From: Bacteroidota bacterium
GTDB lineage: Bacteria; Bacteroidota; Bacteroidia; UKL13-3
Assembly (NCBI GenBank): GCA_947460565.1
Contig: CANHJJ010000014.1
Span: 1 to 15,110 of the forward strand
DNA: 15,110 nucleotides
Reading direction: 5' to 3'
Shown here piece by piece: positions 7,586-14,977 of this stretch. Positions within the stretch are counted from its first letter, which is position 1; each line of letters starts with the position of its first letter. The position numbers and the translations under genes were made by a program. The notes beneath the pieces are model-generated. The model had not been told where the DNA came from. It made no database searches and worked only from the letters and a program-made list of their open reading frames with translations.

Positions 7586-7989
7586 TTATAAGTAAAAGTT
7601 ACTTTCTGAATTAAATCAGGGTGCAGGCTTTTTGCTACAGGGCAGTTGTGCGCTATTTCTTCAATGCGTCTTTTTTGCTCTTCATTTAAATCCGGATTAT
7701 TGATTTCAATATCAATATGTATCTGAGCAATTCTTCTTGGATTGCTTTCCATGATTTTTTTAACCATTAATTTACTTCCATCCAAATTGATCTTTTCTAG
7801 CCTAGTAAGGATACCTACAGTGGTAATCATGCAGCTAGCTAATGCTATGGCTACCAAATCAGTAGGAGAAAATGCTTCTCCTTTTCCAAAATTATCTGTG
7901 GGAGCATCCGTCACTATTTTTGTGCCTGATTGCAAATGTGTACATTCTGATCTTAATTGACCTTGATAAATTACTTCTGCGGTATTCAT
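7582..7989 (-). CDS. OsmC family protein (thiol-dependent peroxidase-like)
   Basis: OsmC-family proteins are cytoplasmic dimers that reduce organic or fatty-acid hydroperoxides through two cysteines at the dimer interface. The 135-residue length is normal. Both expected cysteines are present: Cys53 in ALASCMITTVG on the central helix and Cys116 in HNCPVAKSLHPD. The preceding AFSPTDLVAIAL motif is also typical. The short length and missing N-terminal extension resemble the YhfA-like branch more than Ohr, and a sulfide- or persulfide-related role is possible for that branch. The start at 7989 is only 18 bases from the start of the divergent outer-membrane-type gene, so the OsmC promoter probably lies inside that gene's 5' end, or that gene starts further in. 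Its stop overlaps the tiny lipoprotein gene by 4 bases. Confidence 0.9.
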   Translation of the reverse strand: MNTAEVIYQGQLRSECTHLQSGTKIVTDAPTDNFGKGEAFSPTDLVAIALASCMITTVGILTRLEKINLDGSKLMVKKIMESNPRRIAQIHIDIEINNPDLNEEQKRRIEEIAHNCPVAKSLHPDLIQKVTFTYN

Positions 7990-8007
7990 TTTTTATTTTA
8001 TTTTTGA

Positions 8008-8769
8008 ATGAGAAACGAAAGTAATAAAGTGTTACAAAAAACAATCACATTACAAGTAATTATGATATTTTTTTGCCTAAAAAGCTATGCGCAAAACGCG
8101 CCAATAACTGAGGCGCAAATGTTATATATGAATGATTATCAGTTTGGAGTTAATGCAAACACACATGGTTTGGGAGGTGTAATTTTTAGATATGGTTGGC
8201 ATAAAACTGGATTGAAAAATAATATCATTGAAACCGAACTTGCCATCATTCAAAATCCAAAAGAAGTAAAACGTGATGGATATAATAATGCCAGTCAGTA
8301 TAAATTCGGCAAATTAAATAATGTGTTTTTTCTGCGCATTGGCTATGGAAATATTACCAATCTCACAGAACGGACTTATAAAAATGCTTTGGGACTAAAT
8401 TTGATTTATGCAGCAGGTATTAATCTAGCATTCTTAAAACCATATTATCTTGATGTAATCGAAAAGGCCGGCCCAAATAATGTAAATATAGTTACGTCTA
8501 AATTTATACCTTACGTTACTGATGAATACAATATTTATGGAAGTTCGAGCTTTGCACAAGGTATAGGCGAAACAAGTATTAAACTTGGAGCCTATGGGCG
8601 TTTGGCGCTAGCAGTAGAATGGGGGCAATACACTGATGAATATAAGAATATTGAAGTAGGGCTTGTTGTTGACGGATTTGGAGATGGAATTCCGATTTTA
8701 TATGGCTACTCTGCAAATAGTTTTTTTGCAGGTTTATACCTAGCCTTCAATTGGGGTTGGAAAAATTAG
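8008..8769 (+). CDS. Putative outer-membrane protein of unknown function, located before lipA
   Basis: The 253-residue product has an N-terminal hydrophobic stretch ending SYAQ (about residue 29), consistent with export by signal peptidase I. The rest is rich in Gly, Tyr, Asn and alternating hydrophobic residues (for example FGVNANTHGLGGVIFRYGWH, YKFGKLNNVFFLRIGYG, FFAGLYLAFNWGW), typical of outer-membrane beta-strands. It resembles, from memory, a conserved Bacteroidota family with the same NDYxFGxxxxTxGLGxxFRYG opening and KPKE/GKLN blocks; no function is known to me. The start is uncertain. ATG 8008 lies 18 bases from the divergent OsmC start, whereas GTG 8029 follows an A-rich leader and gives a more typical 22-residue signal peptide. 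Met19 (8062) would leave too short a signal. It precedes lipA by 22 bases, so the two may share a transcript. Confidence 0.72.
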   Translation: MRNESNKVLQKTITLQVIMIFFCLKSYAQNAPITEAQMLYMNDYQFGVNANTHGLGGVIFRYGWHKTGLKNNIIETELAIIQNPKEVKRDGYNNASQYKFGKLNNVFFLRIGYGNITNLTERTYKNALGLNLIYAAGINLAFLKPYYLDVIEKAGPNNVNIVTSKFIPYVTDEYNIYGSSSFAQGIGETSIKLGAYGRLALAVEWGQYTDEYKNIEVGLVVDGFGDGIPILYGYSANSFFAGLYLAFNWGWKN

Positions 8770-8791
8770 TTAAAAAATAAATAGTATTTAA

Positions 8792-9661
8792 ATGATTGAA
8801 TTACCCGTATTATCTGAGGAAAGAGTAAAAAAACCAAGTTGGTTAAAAGTAAAACTGCCTACAGGTGAAAACTACCGAAATGTTAGAAATATTGTTGACC
8901 AATACAAACTTCACACCATTTGCGAAAGTGGAAATTGTCCGAATATGGGCGAATGTTGGGGGGCAGGCACAGCCACCTTTATGATACTTGGTAATATTTG
9001 CACAAGAAGCTGCTCTTTTTGTGCAGTGGCTACTGGTCGTGCTCATAATTATGATATGGAAGAGCCAATGAGGGTAGCAGAAGCCATTCGTCTGATGAAT
9101 GTGAAGCATGCTGTTCTAACTTCAGTAAATAGAGATGAATTGCCTGATAAAGGAGCAAATGTCTGGGCTGATACCATTAGATTGGTAAAGGAATTAAACC
9201 CAACAACAACGATGGAAACGCTTATACCAGATTTTCAATCAAAATGGGATTTACTGTATCGGGTAATTGATGAAAAACCTGAAGTAGTTAGCCATAACAT
9301 GGAAACCGTAAAAAGGTTGTATCGTAAAGTAAGGCCTCAGGCAAAGTATGAAAGAAGCTTAGAACAGATTTTAAAAACAAAAGAGCGTGGATTAAGAACG
9401 AAATCAGGAGTTATGTTGGGATTAGGTGAGACAGATGATGAGGTTTATCAAATCATGGACGACCTAGCCAATCATGGTTGTGATGTACTAACCCTTGGCC
9501 AATATTTACAACCAACCAAAATGCACCTGGCAGTTGAAGAATTTGTAAGGCCAGAAAAATTTGAACATTTCAAACAAGTGGGTTTAGAAAAAGGACTTAA
9601 ATATGTTGAAAGTGGTGCTTTGGTTCGATCAAGTTACCATGCTGAAAAACACCTGGCCTAA
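8792..9661 (+). CDS. lipA: Lipoyl synthase LipA (radical SAM)
   Basis: LipA inserts two sulfur atoms into octanoyl groups on the lipoyl domains of pyruvate and 2-oxoglutarate dehydrogenases and the glycine cleavage system. The 289-residue length is normal for the family. The auxiliary cluster motif is complete in CESGNCPNMGEC (Cys44, Cys49, Cys55) and the radical SAM motif in CTRSCSFC (Cys70, Cys74, Cys77). The C-terminal RSSYHAE (279-285) supplies the serine that ligates the auxiliary cluster. Other family blocks include TSVNRDELPDKGA, VSHNMETV and TLGQYLQPT. No lipB is in the window. It follows the outer-membrane-type gene by 22 bases. A 61-base gap to the transporter gene holds no clear terminator. 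Confidence 0.98.
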   Translation: MIELPVLSEERVKKPSWLKVKLPTGENYRNVRNIVDQYKLHTICESGNCPNMGECWGAGTATFMILGNICTRSCSFCAVATGRAHNYDMEEPMRVAEAIRLMNVKHAVLTSVNRDELPDKGANVWADTIRLVKELNPTTTMETLIPDFQSKWDLLYRVIDEKPEVVSHNMETVKRLYRKVRPQAKYERSLEQILKTKERGLRTKSGVMLGLGETDDEVYQIMDDLANHGCDVLTLGQYLQPTKMHLAVEEFVRPEKFEHFKQVGLEKGLKYVESGALVRSSYHAEKHLA

Positions 9662-9722
9662 TGAATTTAAAAAGAAGTTAAATCGTAGTTTTATTTTCGC
9701 TTCTAATTAATCAATAGCTTTT

Positions 9723-10919
9723 ATGCCTCAACAAACATCTAAAATTTCTCATTTCAGAAACATCGTGTTTTTGTTGGATGTTCTTAAACTGGCATTTACT
9801 GCTTTTGGTGGCCCTCAAGTGCATTTCACTCAAATGCATAAATTGATGGTAAAAAAGAAAAAATACCTTACAGAAGAAGAACTTAAAGAACTGAACTCTC
9901 TTTGTAGTATTTTGCCTGGACCTACATCTACCCAAACCATTACTGCCATTGGGTTTAAAATGGGTGGGCCAAGTTTGGCTTTTTTTACATTAGGTGTTTG
10001 GGTATTGCCCGCCTCAATGCTCATGCTCATATTCGCTATAATTCTTAATTTTTTTGATATCAATAATCCTAAATTAGATTTTTTAAAGTTTATACAGCCT
10101 ATGGCTATTGGCTTTATCGTGTTTGCGGCATTTAAAATTACTGAACTTTTTGTTACAAAGAACTATCATTGGTTCCTTTTATGTGTTTCAGCTTTTGCTG
10201 GTATTTTTCTTCAAACACCTTATTACTTTCCATTCTTGTTGTTATTGGGTGGTTCAATTACGAGTTACGTAAATACTAGGGGTAGAATTGAAAAACCAAA
10301 AACAATTAAACATATTAATTGGGAGAACTTCCTTCTATTTTTAGGTGTTTTTCTATTTGCAGCCTTATTGGGTGGTTTGACCCAAAACAAGGCATTGCTT
10401 TTATTCGAAAACACATACCGCTATGGCTCAATTGTATTTGGTGGCGGTCACGTATTAATCCCAATGATGTTTAACCAATTCGTTGAATTTAAACATTATA
10501 TAAAGCCTAATGAATTCCTTGCAGGCGTAGGATTTTTACAAGCGTTACCAGGCCCTGTTTTCAGTATTTCGAGTTTTACAGGTGCCATGGTTCTCAAAGA
10601 TTGGGGGTTAGGAGGACAATTATTGGGTGCTTCTATTGGCACTGTAGGCATATTTTTACCAGGGGCTTTGCTCATATTTTTCGTTTATCCTATTTGGAAC
10701 CAAATGAAAAACTATCCTCCCATAAAAAATGCAATTGAAGGTATAAACGTGGCCTCGGCAGGTTTAGTTGTGGCTTCAGCTTATATCTTATTTAAGCCTT
10801 TAGAAATAAATGAAGAAAATATGATAGCTTTATTATTGACTTTATTCTTATTATTGTCAACCAAAATACCCTATCCTATTATTGTTTTATTTTTTATAAC
10901 GGCTGGGTTTATTATTTAA
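9723..10919 (+). CDS. chrA: Chromate transporter ChrA-type, two CHR domains (CHR family)
   Basis: The 398-residue product is an integral inner-membrane protein with many hydrophobic segments and two homologous CHR domains (about 15-185 and 200-395). Each repeat carries the family signatures: FTAFGGPQVHF (25-35) and LPGPTSTQ (64-71) in the first, FGGGHVLIPMM (239-249) and LPGPVFS (275-281) in the second. Long two-domain members export chromate, usually driven by the proton gradient, and can give chromate resistance. Many chromosomal copies in organisms with no chromate exposure probably have other anion substrates, so the name records the family rather than a proven substrate. No ChrB-type regulator or other metal-resistance gene is nearby. 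The next gene starts 5 bases after its stop, which suggests co-transcription. Confidence 0.92.
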   Translation: MPQQTSKISHFRNIVFLLDVLKLAFTAFGGPQVHFTQMHKLMVKKKKYLTEEELKELNSLCSILPGPTSTQTITAIGFKMGGPSLAFFTLGVWVLPASMLMLIFAIILNFFDINNPKLDFLKFIQPMAIGFIVFAAFKITELFVTKNYHWFLLCVSAFAGIFLQTPYYFPFLLLLGGSITSYVNTRGRIEKPKTIKHINWENFLLFLGVFLFAALLGGLTQNKALLLFENTYRYGSIVFGGGHVLIPMMFNQFVEFKHYIKPNEFLAGVGFLQALPGPVFSISSFTGAMVLKDWGLGGQLLGASIGTVGIFLPGALLIFFVYPIWNQMKNYPPIKNAIEGINVASAGLVVASAYILFKPLEINEENMIALLLTLFLLLSTKIPYPIIVLFFITAGFII

Positions 10920-10924
10920 ACTAA

Positions 10925-11554
10925 TTGAAAACTAAAGTATATTTCATATTGATTGTTTGCCTTTTGGGCTCATTCGTATCATTTGCGCAACAAAATGATG
11001 ATGACTTGGTGCAACTTTCCGGTTTTGCAGTTAGTTTTGACAGTACAAAGGTTTTGCCTTATGTTAGTATACGAATAAATGGTGGAAACAAAGGCACTTA
11101 TTCGGACATGGGAGGTTATTTTTCCTTGGTGGTAAAAAAAACAGATAGGATTTTATTCACAGCTATTGGCCTCAGACCAATCGAGTACAACATACCAAAA
11201 GATTTTGATGGTACAAAGCTAAATACAGTTATTCCTATGAGTGATGACACTTTTTATCTCCCAGAAACAGTGATTCGCTCCTACCCATCAAAAGAGCAAT
11301 TTGACTACTATTTCGTTAAAACTAAAATTCCCGATGATGAGTTAAGCTTGGCATACAGAAATTTAAGAAAAAAACCAATGGATGACCAAATGGCATCACT
11401 TGCACCTGATGGACAGGAAACCAATAGGTGGTATATGCAGCAGCAATACGACAAATATTATTATAATGGGCAAGTACAGCCATTAAAAATATTTGATGTG
11501 GGTGCTTGGAGTCAGTATTTAAATTCAATTAACACTAAAAAGAAAAAGAAATAA
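10925..11554 (+). CDS. Secreted protein with carboxypeptidase-regulatory-like (CarboxypepD_reg) domain, TTG start
   Basis: The 209-residue product has a signal peptide (residues 1-21, ending VSFAQ) and then a CarboxypepD_reg-like beta-sandwich (about 30-118) with the pattern LPYVSIRINGGNKGTYSDMGGYFSL, the fold found at the N-terminus of TonB-dependent receptors. A short C-terminal region follows with SYPSKEQFDYYF, the PDDELSLAYRNL block and a lysine-rich end. This arrangement matches a recurrent Bacteroidota envelope family of unknown function that is not itself a receptor. The start appears to be TTG at 10925: an in-frame stop lies just upstream, the next in-frame ATG falls inside the folded domain near residue 62, and the TTG start yields a textbook signal peptide. 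Spacing is 5 bases after chrA and 6 bases before the next gene, which suggests one transcript. Confidence 0.8.
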   Translation: MKTKVYFILIVCLLGSFVSFAQQNDDDLVQLSGFAVSFDSTKVLPYVSIRINGGNKGTYSDMGGYFSLVVKKTDRILFTAIGLRPIEYNIPKDFDGTKLNTVIPMSDDTFYLPETVIRSYPSKEQFDYYFVKTKIPDDELSLAYRNLRKKPMDDQMASLAPDGQETNRWYMQQQYDKYYYNGQVQPLKIFDVGAWSQYLNSINTKKKKK

Positions 11555-11560
11555 AAAAAT

Positions 11561-12352
11561 ATGATTACATTTTTAATTCCTAATAGCATTAAAAAATTTA
11601 TGTATGTATTGGCAATTATGTTGATTCATACAGCCGTTTCGGGGCAACATATTAGCAAATTAGCAACTTGGAAAGTTTATGGATCCTATGGATTACCAGT
11701 TTACTGGGGACATGCCAGAGAATTCACAACACCCAGAAGCCAAGAGGGATATGGAACTGAATATACAAGCGGATATAGATTAGGGCTTTATAAATCCTTC
11801 AATAATTTTTGGGAAATGGGTGCCAATTATGGTTCTCAAAAAATAAATGGCATTAAAGAAGCTGGAAAAAGTTGGGGTGATAAATCTATTTTTGAATCTG
11901 AGGCCAAAGAGTTTGGATTGACCTGTAATTATAGTTTCAATGAAAATTTATACTTAACAAATGATAGATTTTCATACAATGGAATTATTGGCTTGGGAGC
12001 TATACAATATTCATCAGCATTTTACAGATTTATACCTAATTCAAGTAATATTATTGATAAATATATGATGAACTCTGTTGGTTTGAATCGAGTGCCAACA
12101 CCTAATCATATATATGATAAAGCTATAGCTTATTATATTCAACTTGGTTTTGGAGTTTTCTATAAACTCAGTCCTCAATTTATTTTAAGCTTTGAGAATA
12201 CCATTCAAGTTACTTCAACAAGAAACTTAGCATCAGACGGGAATTCAAATCCAAATATAAAAACATATGATTCTTACAGCTTTTCTTCATTAGGATTGGC
12301 CATGAGATTTGCACCAATGGGCTCAAAAAGAATACGATGCAGATTATTTTAA
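11561..12352 (+). CDS. Putative outer-membrane beta-barrel protein, unknown function
   Basis: The 263-residue product carries an N-terminal signal ending VSGQ (around residue 29). It then has aromatic- and glycine-rich alternating segments (YGSYGLPVYWGH, YRLGLYKSFNNFWEMGANYG, AYYIQLGFGVFYKL, YSFSSLGLAMRF) and ends in Phe, a pattern common in outer-membrane beta-barrels. I do not recognise the family. Two starts are possible: ATG 11561, 6 bases after the preceding gene, or ATG 11600 (residue 14), which would give a shorter signal peptide. The A-rich leader AAAAAAAT favours 11561. Tight spacing with the CarboxypepD_reg protein suggests the two work at the same envelope site, but that is inference. 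It is followed by the carA promoter region, so it likely ends the transcript. Confidence 0.7.
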   Translation: MITFLIPNSIKKFMYVLAIMLIHTAVSGQHISKLATWKVYGSYGLPVYWGHAREFTTPRSQEGYGTEYTSGYRLGLYKSFNNFWEMGANYGSQKINGIKEAGKSWGDKSIFESEAKEFGLTCNYSFNENLYLTNDRFSYNGIIGLGAIQYSSAFYRFIPNSSNIIDKYMMNSVGLNRVPTPNHIYDKAIAYYIQLGFGVFYKLSPQFILSFENTIQVTSTRNLASDGNSNPNIKTYDSYSFSSLGLAMRFAPMGSKRIRCRLF

Positions 12353-12384
12353 TTTTATATAATATTTTTTGGTGCAAAACTTCA

Positions 12385-12416
12385 TTTGATTAACTTTTGG
12401 TGATAATTTACATTTG
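12385..12416 (+). promoter_or_regulatory. Bacteroidota-type promoter for carA
   Basis: TTTG at 12385-12388 and TACATTTG at 12409-12416 are separated by 20 bases. This fits the Bacteroidota housekeeping sigma consensus (-33 TTTG, -7 TAnnTTTG) in sequence and spacing. Transcription would begin near 12421-12424, only about 10-13 bases before the TTG start of carA. A TTTTGG / CCAAAA inverted pair (12395-12400 and 12417-12422) brackets the -7 element and may be an operator. Confidence 0.65.
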
Positions 12417-12433
12417 CCAAAACCTAAAACGCT

Positions 12434-13534
12434 TTGAGTAGAACCATCACTAAATTTCCTGCTGTGCTGCTGCTAGCAGATGGTACCATTTTTAATGGAA
12501 CATCCATTGGGAAAACTGGAACAAATTTTGGCGAGATATGCTTTAATACTGGCATGACTGGCTATCAAGAGGTATTTACCGACCCATCTTATTTCGGACA
12601 AATTTTAGTTGAAACAAATGTACATATTGGTAACTATGGTATCCATGAAGAAGAAATTGAGTCTGACGGAATCAAAATTGCTGGCTTGGTATGCAAGAGT
12701 TTCAATGTACCTTATTCTCGTAAACAATCCACACAAACCATCCAAGATTATTTTGTTTTGAACAATCTTATTGGTATTGCCGACATTGATACCAGAGCAC
12801 TTGTTAGACAAATTCGTAGCAAAGGAGCCATGAATGCTGTTATTTCTTCGGATGATAAAACCATAGAAGAGTTAAAGGCTGAATTAGCGGCCATACCAAG
12901 TATGCAAGGTTTAGAACTTTCATCAAAAGTATCAACCAAGGAAACCTATTTTGTAGGCAATAATGCTGCATCAAAACGAGTGGCAGTGCTTGATTTAGGT
13001 GTTAAGAAAAATATCTTAAGAAACCTTGCAGATAGAGATTGCTACTTATCTGTTTTCAACTCTTACACATCATTTGAAGAAATGATGAAATTTAAACCAG
13101 ATGGATTTATGATTAGCAATGGACCTGGTGATCCAAGTGCCATGCCATACGCAGTTAAAACAGTTCAGCAAATAGTAGATGCCGGTGTGCCTCTTTTTGG
13201 TATCTGTTTAGGTCATCAAATTTTATCAGAATCACAAGGATTAAAAACCTTTAAAATGCATAATGGCCACAGAGGATTGAATCATCCTGTGAAAAATATT
13301 ATTACTGGACATTGCGAAATAACCTCACAAAACCATGGTTTTGCAGTAAGCAACGAGGATGTTCAGAAAAACGAAAAAGTAGAATTGACACACATCAACT
13401 TAAATGATAATACAGTAGAAGGAATAAGGGTAAAAGGCAAAAAAGCATTTTCAGTTCAATACCATCCTGAAGCTGCGCCTGGCCCTCATGATAGTAGATA
13501 TCTGTTTGACGACTTTATTAAATTAATGAACTAG
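12434..13534 (+). CDS. carA: Carbamoyl-phosphate synthase small subunit (glutamine amidotransferase), TTG start
   Basis: CarA hydrolyses glutamine and passes ammonia to CarB for carbamoyl phosphate, the precursor of arginine and pyrimidines. The 366-residue product has the N-terminal CPSase domain (ADGTIFNGTSIG, NTGMTGYQEVFTDPSYFGQ, IADIDTRALVRQIR) and a class I glutaminase domain from about 182: SNGPGDPSA (228-236), nucleophile Cys258 in FGICLGHQ, and the His344/Glu346 pair in QYHPEA. The start appears to be TTG at 12434: an in-frame TAA lies at 12425, and the next ATG (residue 41) would remove a conserved segment. The strong promoter just upstream also fits. carB is not adjacent; eno follows after 87 bases, an order (carA-eno) that is recurrent in Bacteroidota. 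Function is secure; the start codon is inferred. Confidence 0.96.
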   Translation: MSRTITKFPAVLLLADGTIFNGTSIGKTGTNFGEICFNTGMTGYQEVFTDPSYFGQILVETNVHIGNYGIHEEEIESDGIKIAGLVCKSFNVPYSRKQSTQTIQDYFVLNNLIGIADIDTRALVRQIRSKGAMNAVISSDDKTIEELKAELAAIPSMQGLELSSKVSTKETYFVGNNAASKRVAVLDLGVKKNILRNLADRDCYLSVFNSYTSFEEMMKFKPDGFMISNGPGDPSAMPYAVKTVQQIVDAGVPLFGICLGHQILSESQGLKTFKMHNGHRGLNHPVKNIITGHCEITSQNHGFAVSNEDVQKNEKVELTHINLNDNTVEGIRVKGKKAFSVQYHPEAAPGPHDSRYLFDDFIKLMN

Positions 13535-13558
13535 TAAATTAATTAATTTCAATTAGGA

Positions 13559-13612
13559 ATTTTAAATAAATTTTAAACCTTTTAACATCTCCATTTTAAA
13601 ACCTTTCAATCC
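13559..13612 (+). repeat. Phased ATTTTAAA repeats in the eno leader/promoter region
   Basis: ATTTTAAA occurs three times, starting at 13559, 13570 and 13593 (spacings 11 and 23, about one and two helical turns). The second and third copies head an imperfect direct repeat of roughly 20-23 bases: ATTTTAAACCTTTTAACAT, then ATTTTAAAACCTTTCAATCC. The block ends 9 bases before the eno ATG. A perfect AT-only palindrome AAATTAATTAATTT sits upstream at 13536-13549. No clean TAnnTTTG element is visible, only TAAATTTT at 13567-13574. It could be a regulator site, bent DNA, or chance in AT-rich sequence. Confidence 0.4.
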
Positions 13613-13621
13613 ATAAAAAAC

Positions 13622-14911
13622 ATGAGCGCAATTATCAACATCCACGCAAGACAAATTTTAGACAGCAGAGGAAATCCCACAGTTGAAGCAGAAGTAATAA
13701 CAGAAGATGGTGCAATGGGCCGTGCTGCCGTTCCTTCAGGTGCATCTACCGGTGCTCACGAAGCGGTTGAACTTAGAGATGGCGATAAGAAAAATTATTT
13801 AGGTAAAGGCGTACTTCATGCAGTGGAGAATGTAAATAAAAAGATCAGTGACGAATTAATGGGAATGGATGTTTTCGAACAAAACGCTATCGACCATAAA
13901 ATGTTAAAATTAGACGGCACTGATAATAAATCAAAATTAGGTGCTAATGCAATCCTAGCGGTTTCAATGGCATGTGCTAAAGCGGCAGCCATCGAGTGCA
14001 ATATGCCTTTGTATCGCTATGTAGGTGGCGTGAATGCAAATACTTTACCTATTCCATTAATGAACATCCTTAATGGAGGTTCTCATGCTGATAATTCTAT
14101 CGATTTTCAAGAGTTTATGATTATGCCTGTTAAAGCGCATAGTTTCAGACAAGCCTTGCAAATGGGTGCAGAAGTATTTCACACCTTAAAAACAGTGTTG
14201 AAGAAAAAAGGCTATAGCACCAATGTGGGTGATGAGGGTGGATTTGCACCTAATATTAAATCTAACGAAGAGGCAATTGAAATCGTTTTGAAATCAATTG
14301 AAGAAGCTGGATACAAACCTGGAAAAGATATTTATATAGCCATGGATGCGGCTACTACAGAGTTTTATGATGAAAAAACAGGTATGTACACCTTCAAAAA
14401 ATCTGATAACAGACAAATGAGCTCAAGCGAAATGGTTAGCTATTGGAAAGAATGGACTGAGAAATATCCAATCTTATCAATAGAAGATGGATTGGCTGAA
14501 GATGATTGGAAAGGCTGGGCTGAATTAACAAAAGCCATTGGTGATAAAGTACAATTGGTGGGTGATGATTTATTTGTTACTAACAGCAAACGTTTAGCAA
14601 AAGGTATCGATAAAGGTATTGCCAATTCAATATTGGTTAAGGTAAATCAAATTGGTAGCTTAACTGAAACCATTGATGCTGTTAACCTAGCTGCACGCAA
14701 CTCATACACAAATATCATGAGTCATAGAAGTGGTGAGACCGAAGATACCACCATTGCTGACTTAGCAGTAGCCTTAAACAGCGGCCAAATCAAAACGGGT
14801 TCAGCTAGCAGAACTGATAGGATAGCTAAATATAACCAATTACTTCGTATTGAAGAAGAATTAGGCAGCAATGCTTATTTCCCAGGTACAGACTTTAAAT
14901 TTATTAAGTAA
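13622..14911 (+). CDS. eno: Enolase (phosphopyruvate hydratase)
   Basis: Enolase interconverts 2-phosphoglycerate and phosphoenolpyruvate in glycolysis and gluconeogenesis. The 429-residue length is normal. All expected active-site residues are visible: Glu164 (DFQEFM), Glu205 (GDEGGFAP), metal ligands Asp242 (AMDAA), Glu288 (SIEDG) and Asp315 (VGDD), catalytic Lys340 within the enolase signature ILVKVNQIGSLTET, the SHRSGE loop (368-372 region) and Lys391. The N-terminal block ARQILDSRGNPTVEAEV is also typical. The ATG at 13622 follows an A-rich leader (CATAAAAAAC). It lies 87 bases after carA, with its own AT-rich upstream region, and a strong inverted repeat follows the stop. There are no oddities; it is among the most certain genes here. 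Confidence 0.98.
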   Translation: MSAIINIHARQILDSRGNPTVEAEVITEDGAMGRAAVPSGASTGAHEAVELRDGDKKNYLGKGVLHAVENVNKKISDELMGMDVFEQNAIDHKMLKLDGTDNKSKLGANAILAVSMACAKAAAIECNMPLYRYVGGVNANTLPIPLMNILNGGSHADNSIDFQEFMIMPVKAHSFRQALQMGAEVFHTLKTVLKKKGYSTNVGDEGGFAPNIKSNEEAIEIVLKSIEEAGYKPGKDIYIAMDAATTEFYDEKTGMYTFKKSDNRQMSSSEMVSYWKEWTEKYPILSIEDGLAEDDWKGWAELTKAIGDKVQLVGDDLFVTNSKRLAKGIDKGIANSILVKVNQIGSLTETIDAVNLAARNSYTNIMSHRSGETEDTTIADLAVALNSGQIKTGSASRTDRIAKYNQLLRIEEELGSNAYFPGTDFKFIK

Positions 14912-14926
14912 ATAGAAATCAGTTTT

Positions 14927-14969
14927 TCAGTTCACAGTTGACAGGAATCACTTATTAACTGTGAACTGA
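14927..14969. repeat. Perfect 13-bp inverted repeat (hairpin) between eno and the divIC-like gene
   Basis: TCAGTTCACAGTT (14927-14939) pairs perfectly with AACTGTGAACTGA (14957-14969) around a 17-base loop. The stem has five G/C pairs and is the strongest hairpin in the window. It begins 16 bases after the eno stop and ends 8 bases before the next ATG. No T-run follows the right arm on the + strand, though TTTTT precedes the left arm, so on the - strand it would resemble a terminator with a U-tract. It may be an eno terminator or attenuator, an RNA-processing site, or a copy of a dispersed intergenic repeat. Confidence 0.7.
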
Positions 14970-14977
14970 TATTTAAC

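Noticed and set aside
8843..9109. 88-codon open frame on the minus strand inside lipA
   Set aside because: It lies entirely antisense to conserved cysteine-motif coding sequence and has a composition typical of a shadow frame (many His, Thr, Ile); no family features.
9662..9722. AGAAG ... CTTCT pairing between lipA and the chromate transporter
   Set aside because: Short arms with a long loop and no T-run; not distinguishable from chance.
9711..10063. Two minus-strand open frames (74 and 77 codons) over the start of the chromate transporter
   Set aside because: Antisense to well-conserved CHR-domain sequence, with no signal peptide or recognisable motif.
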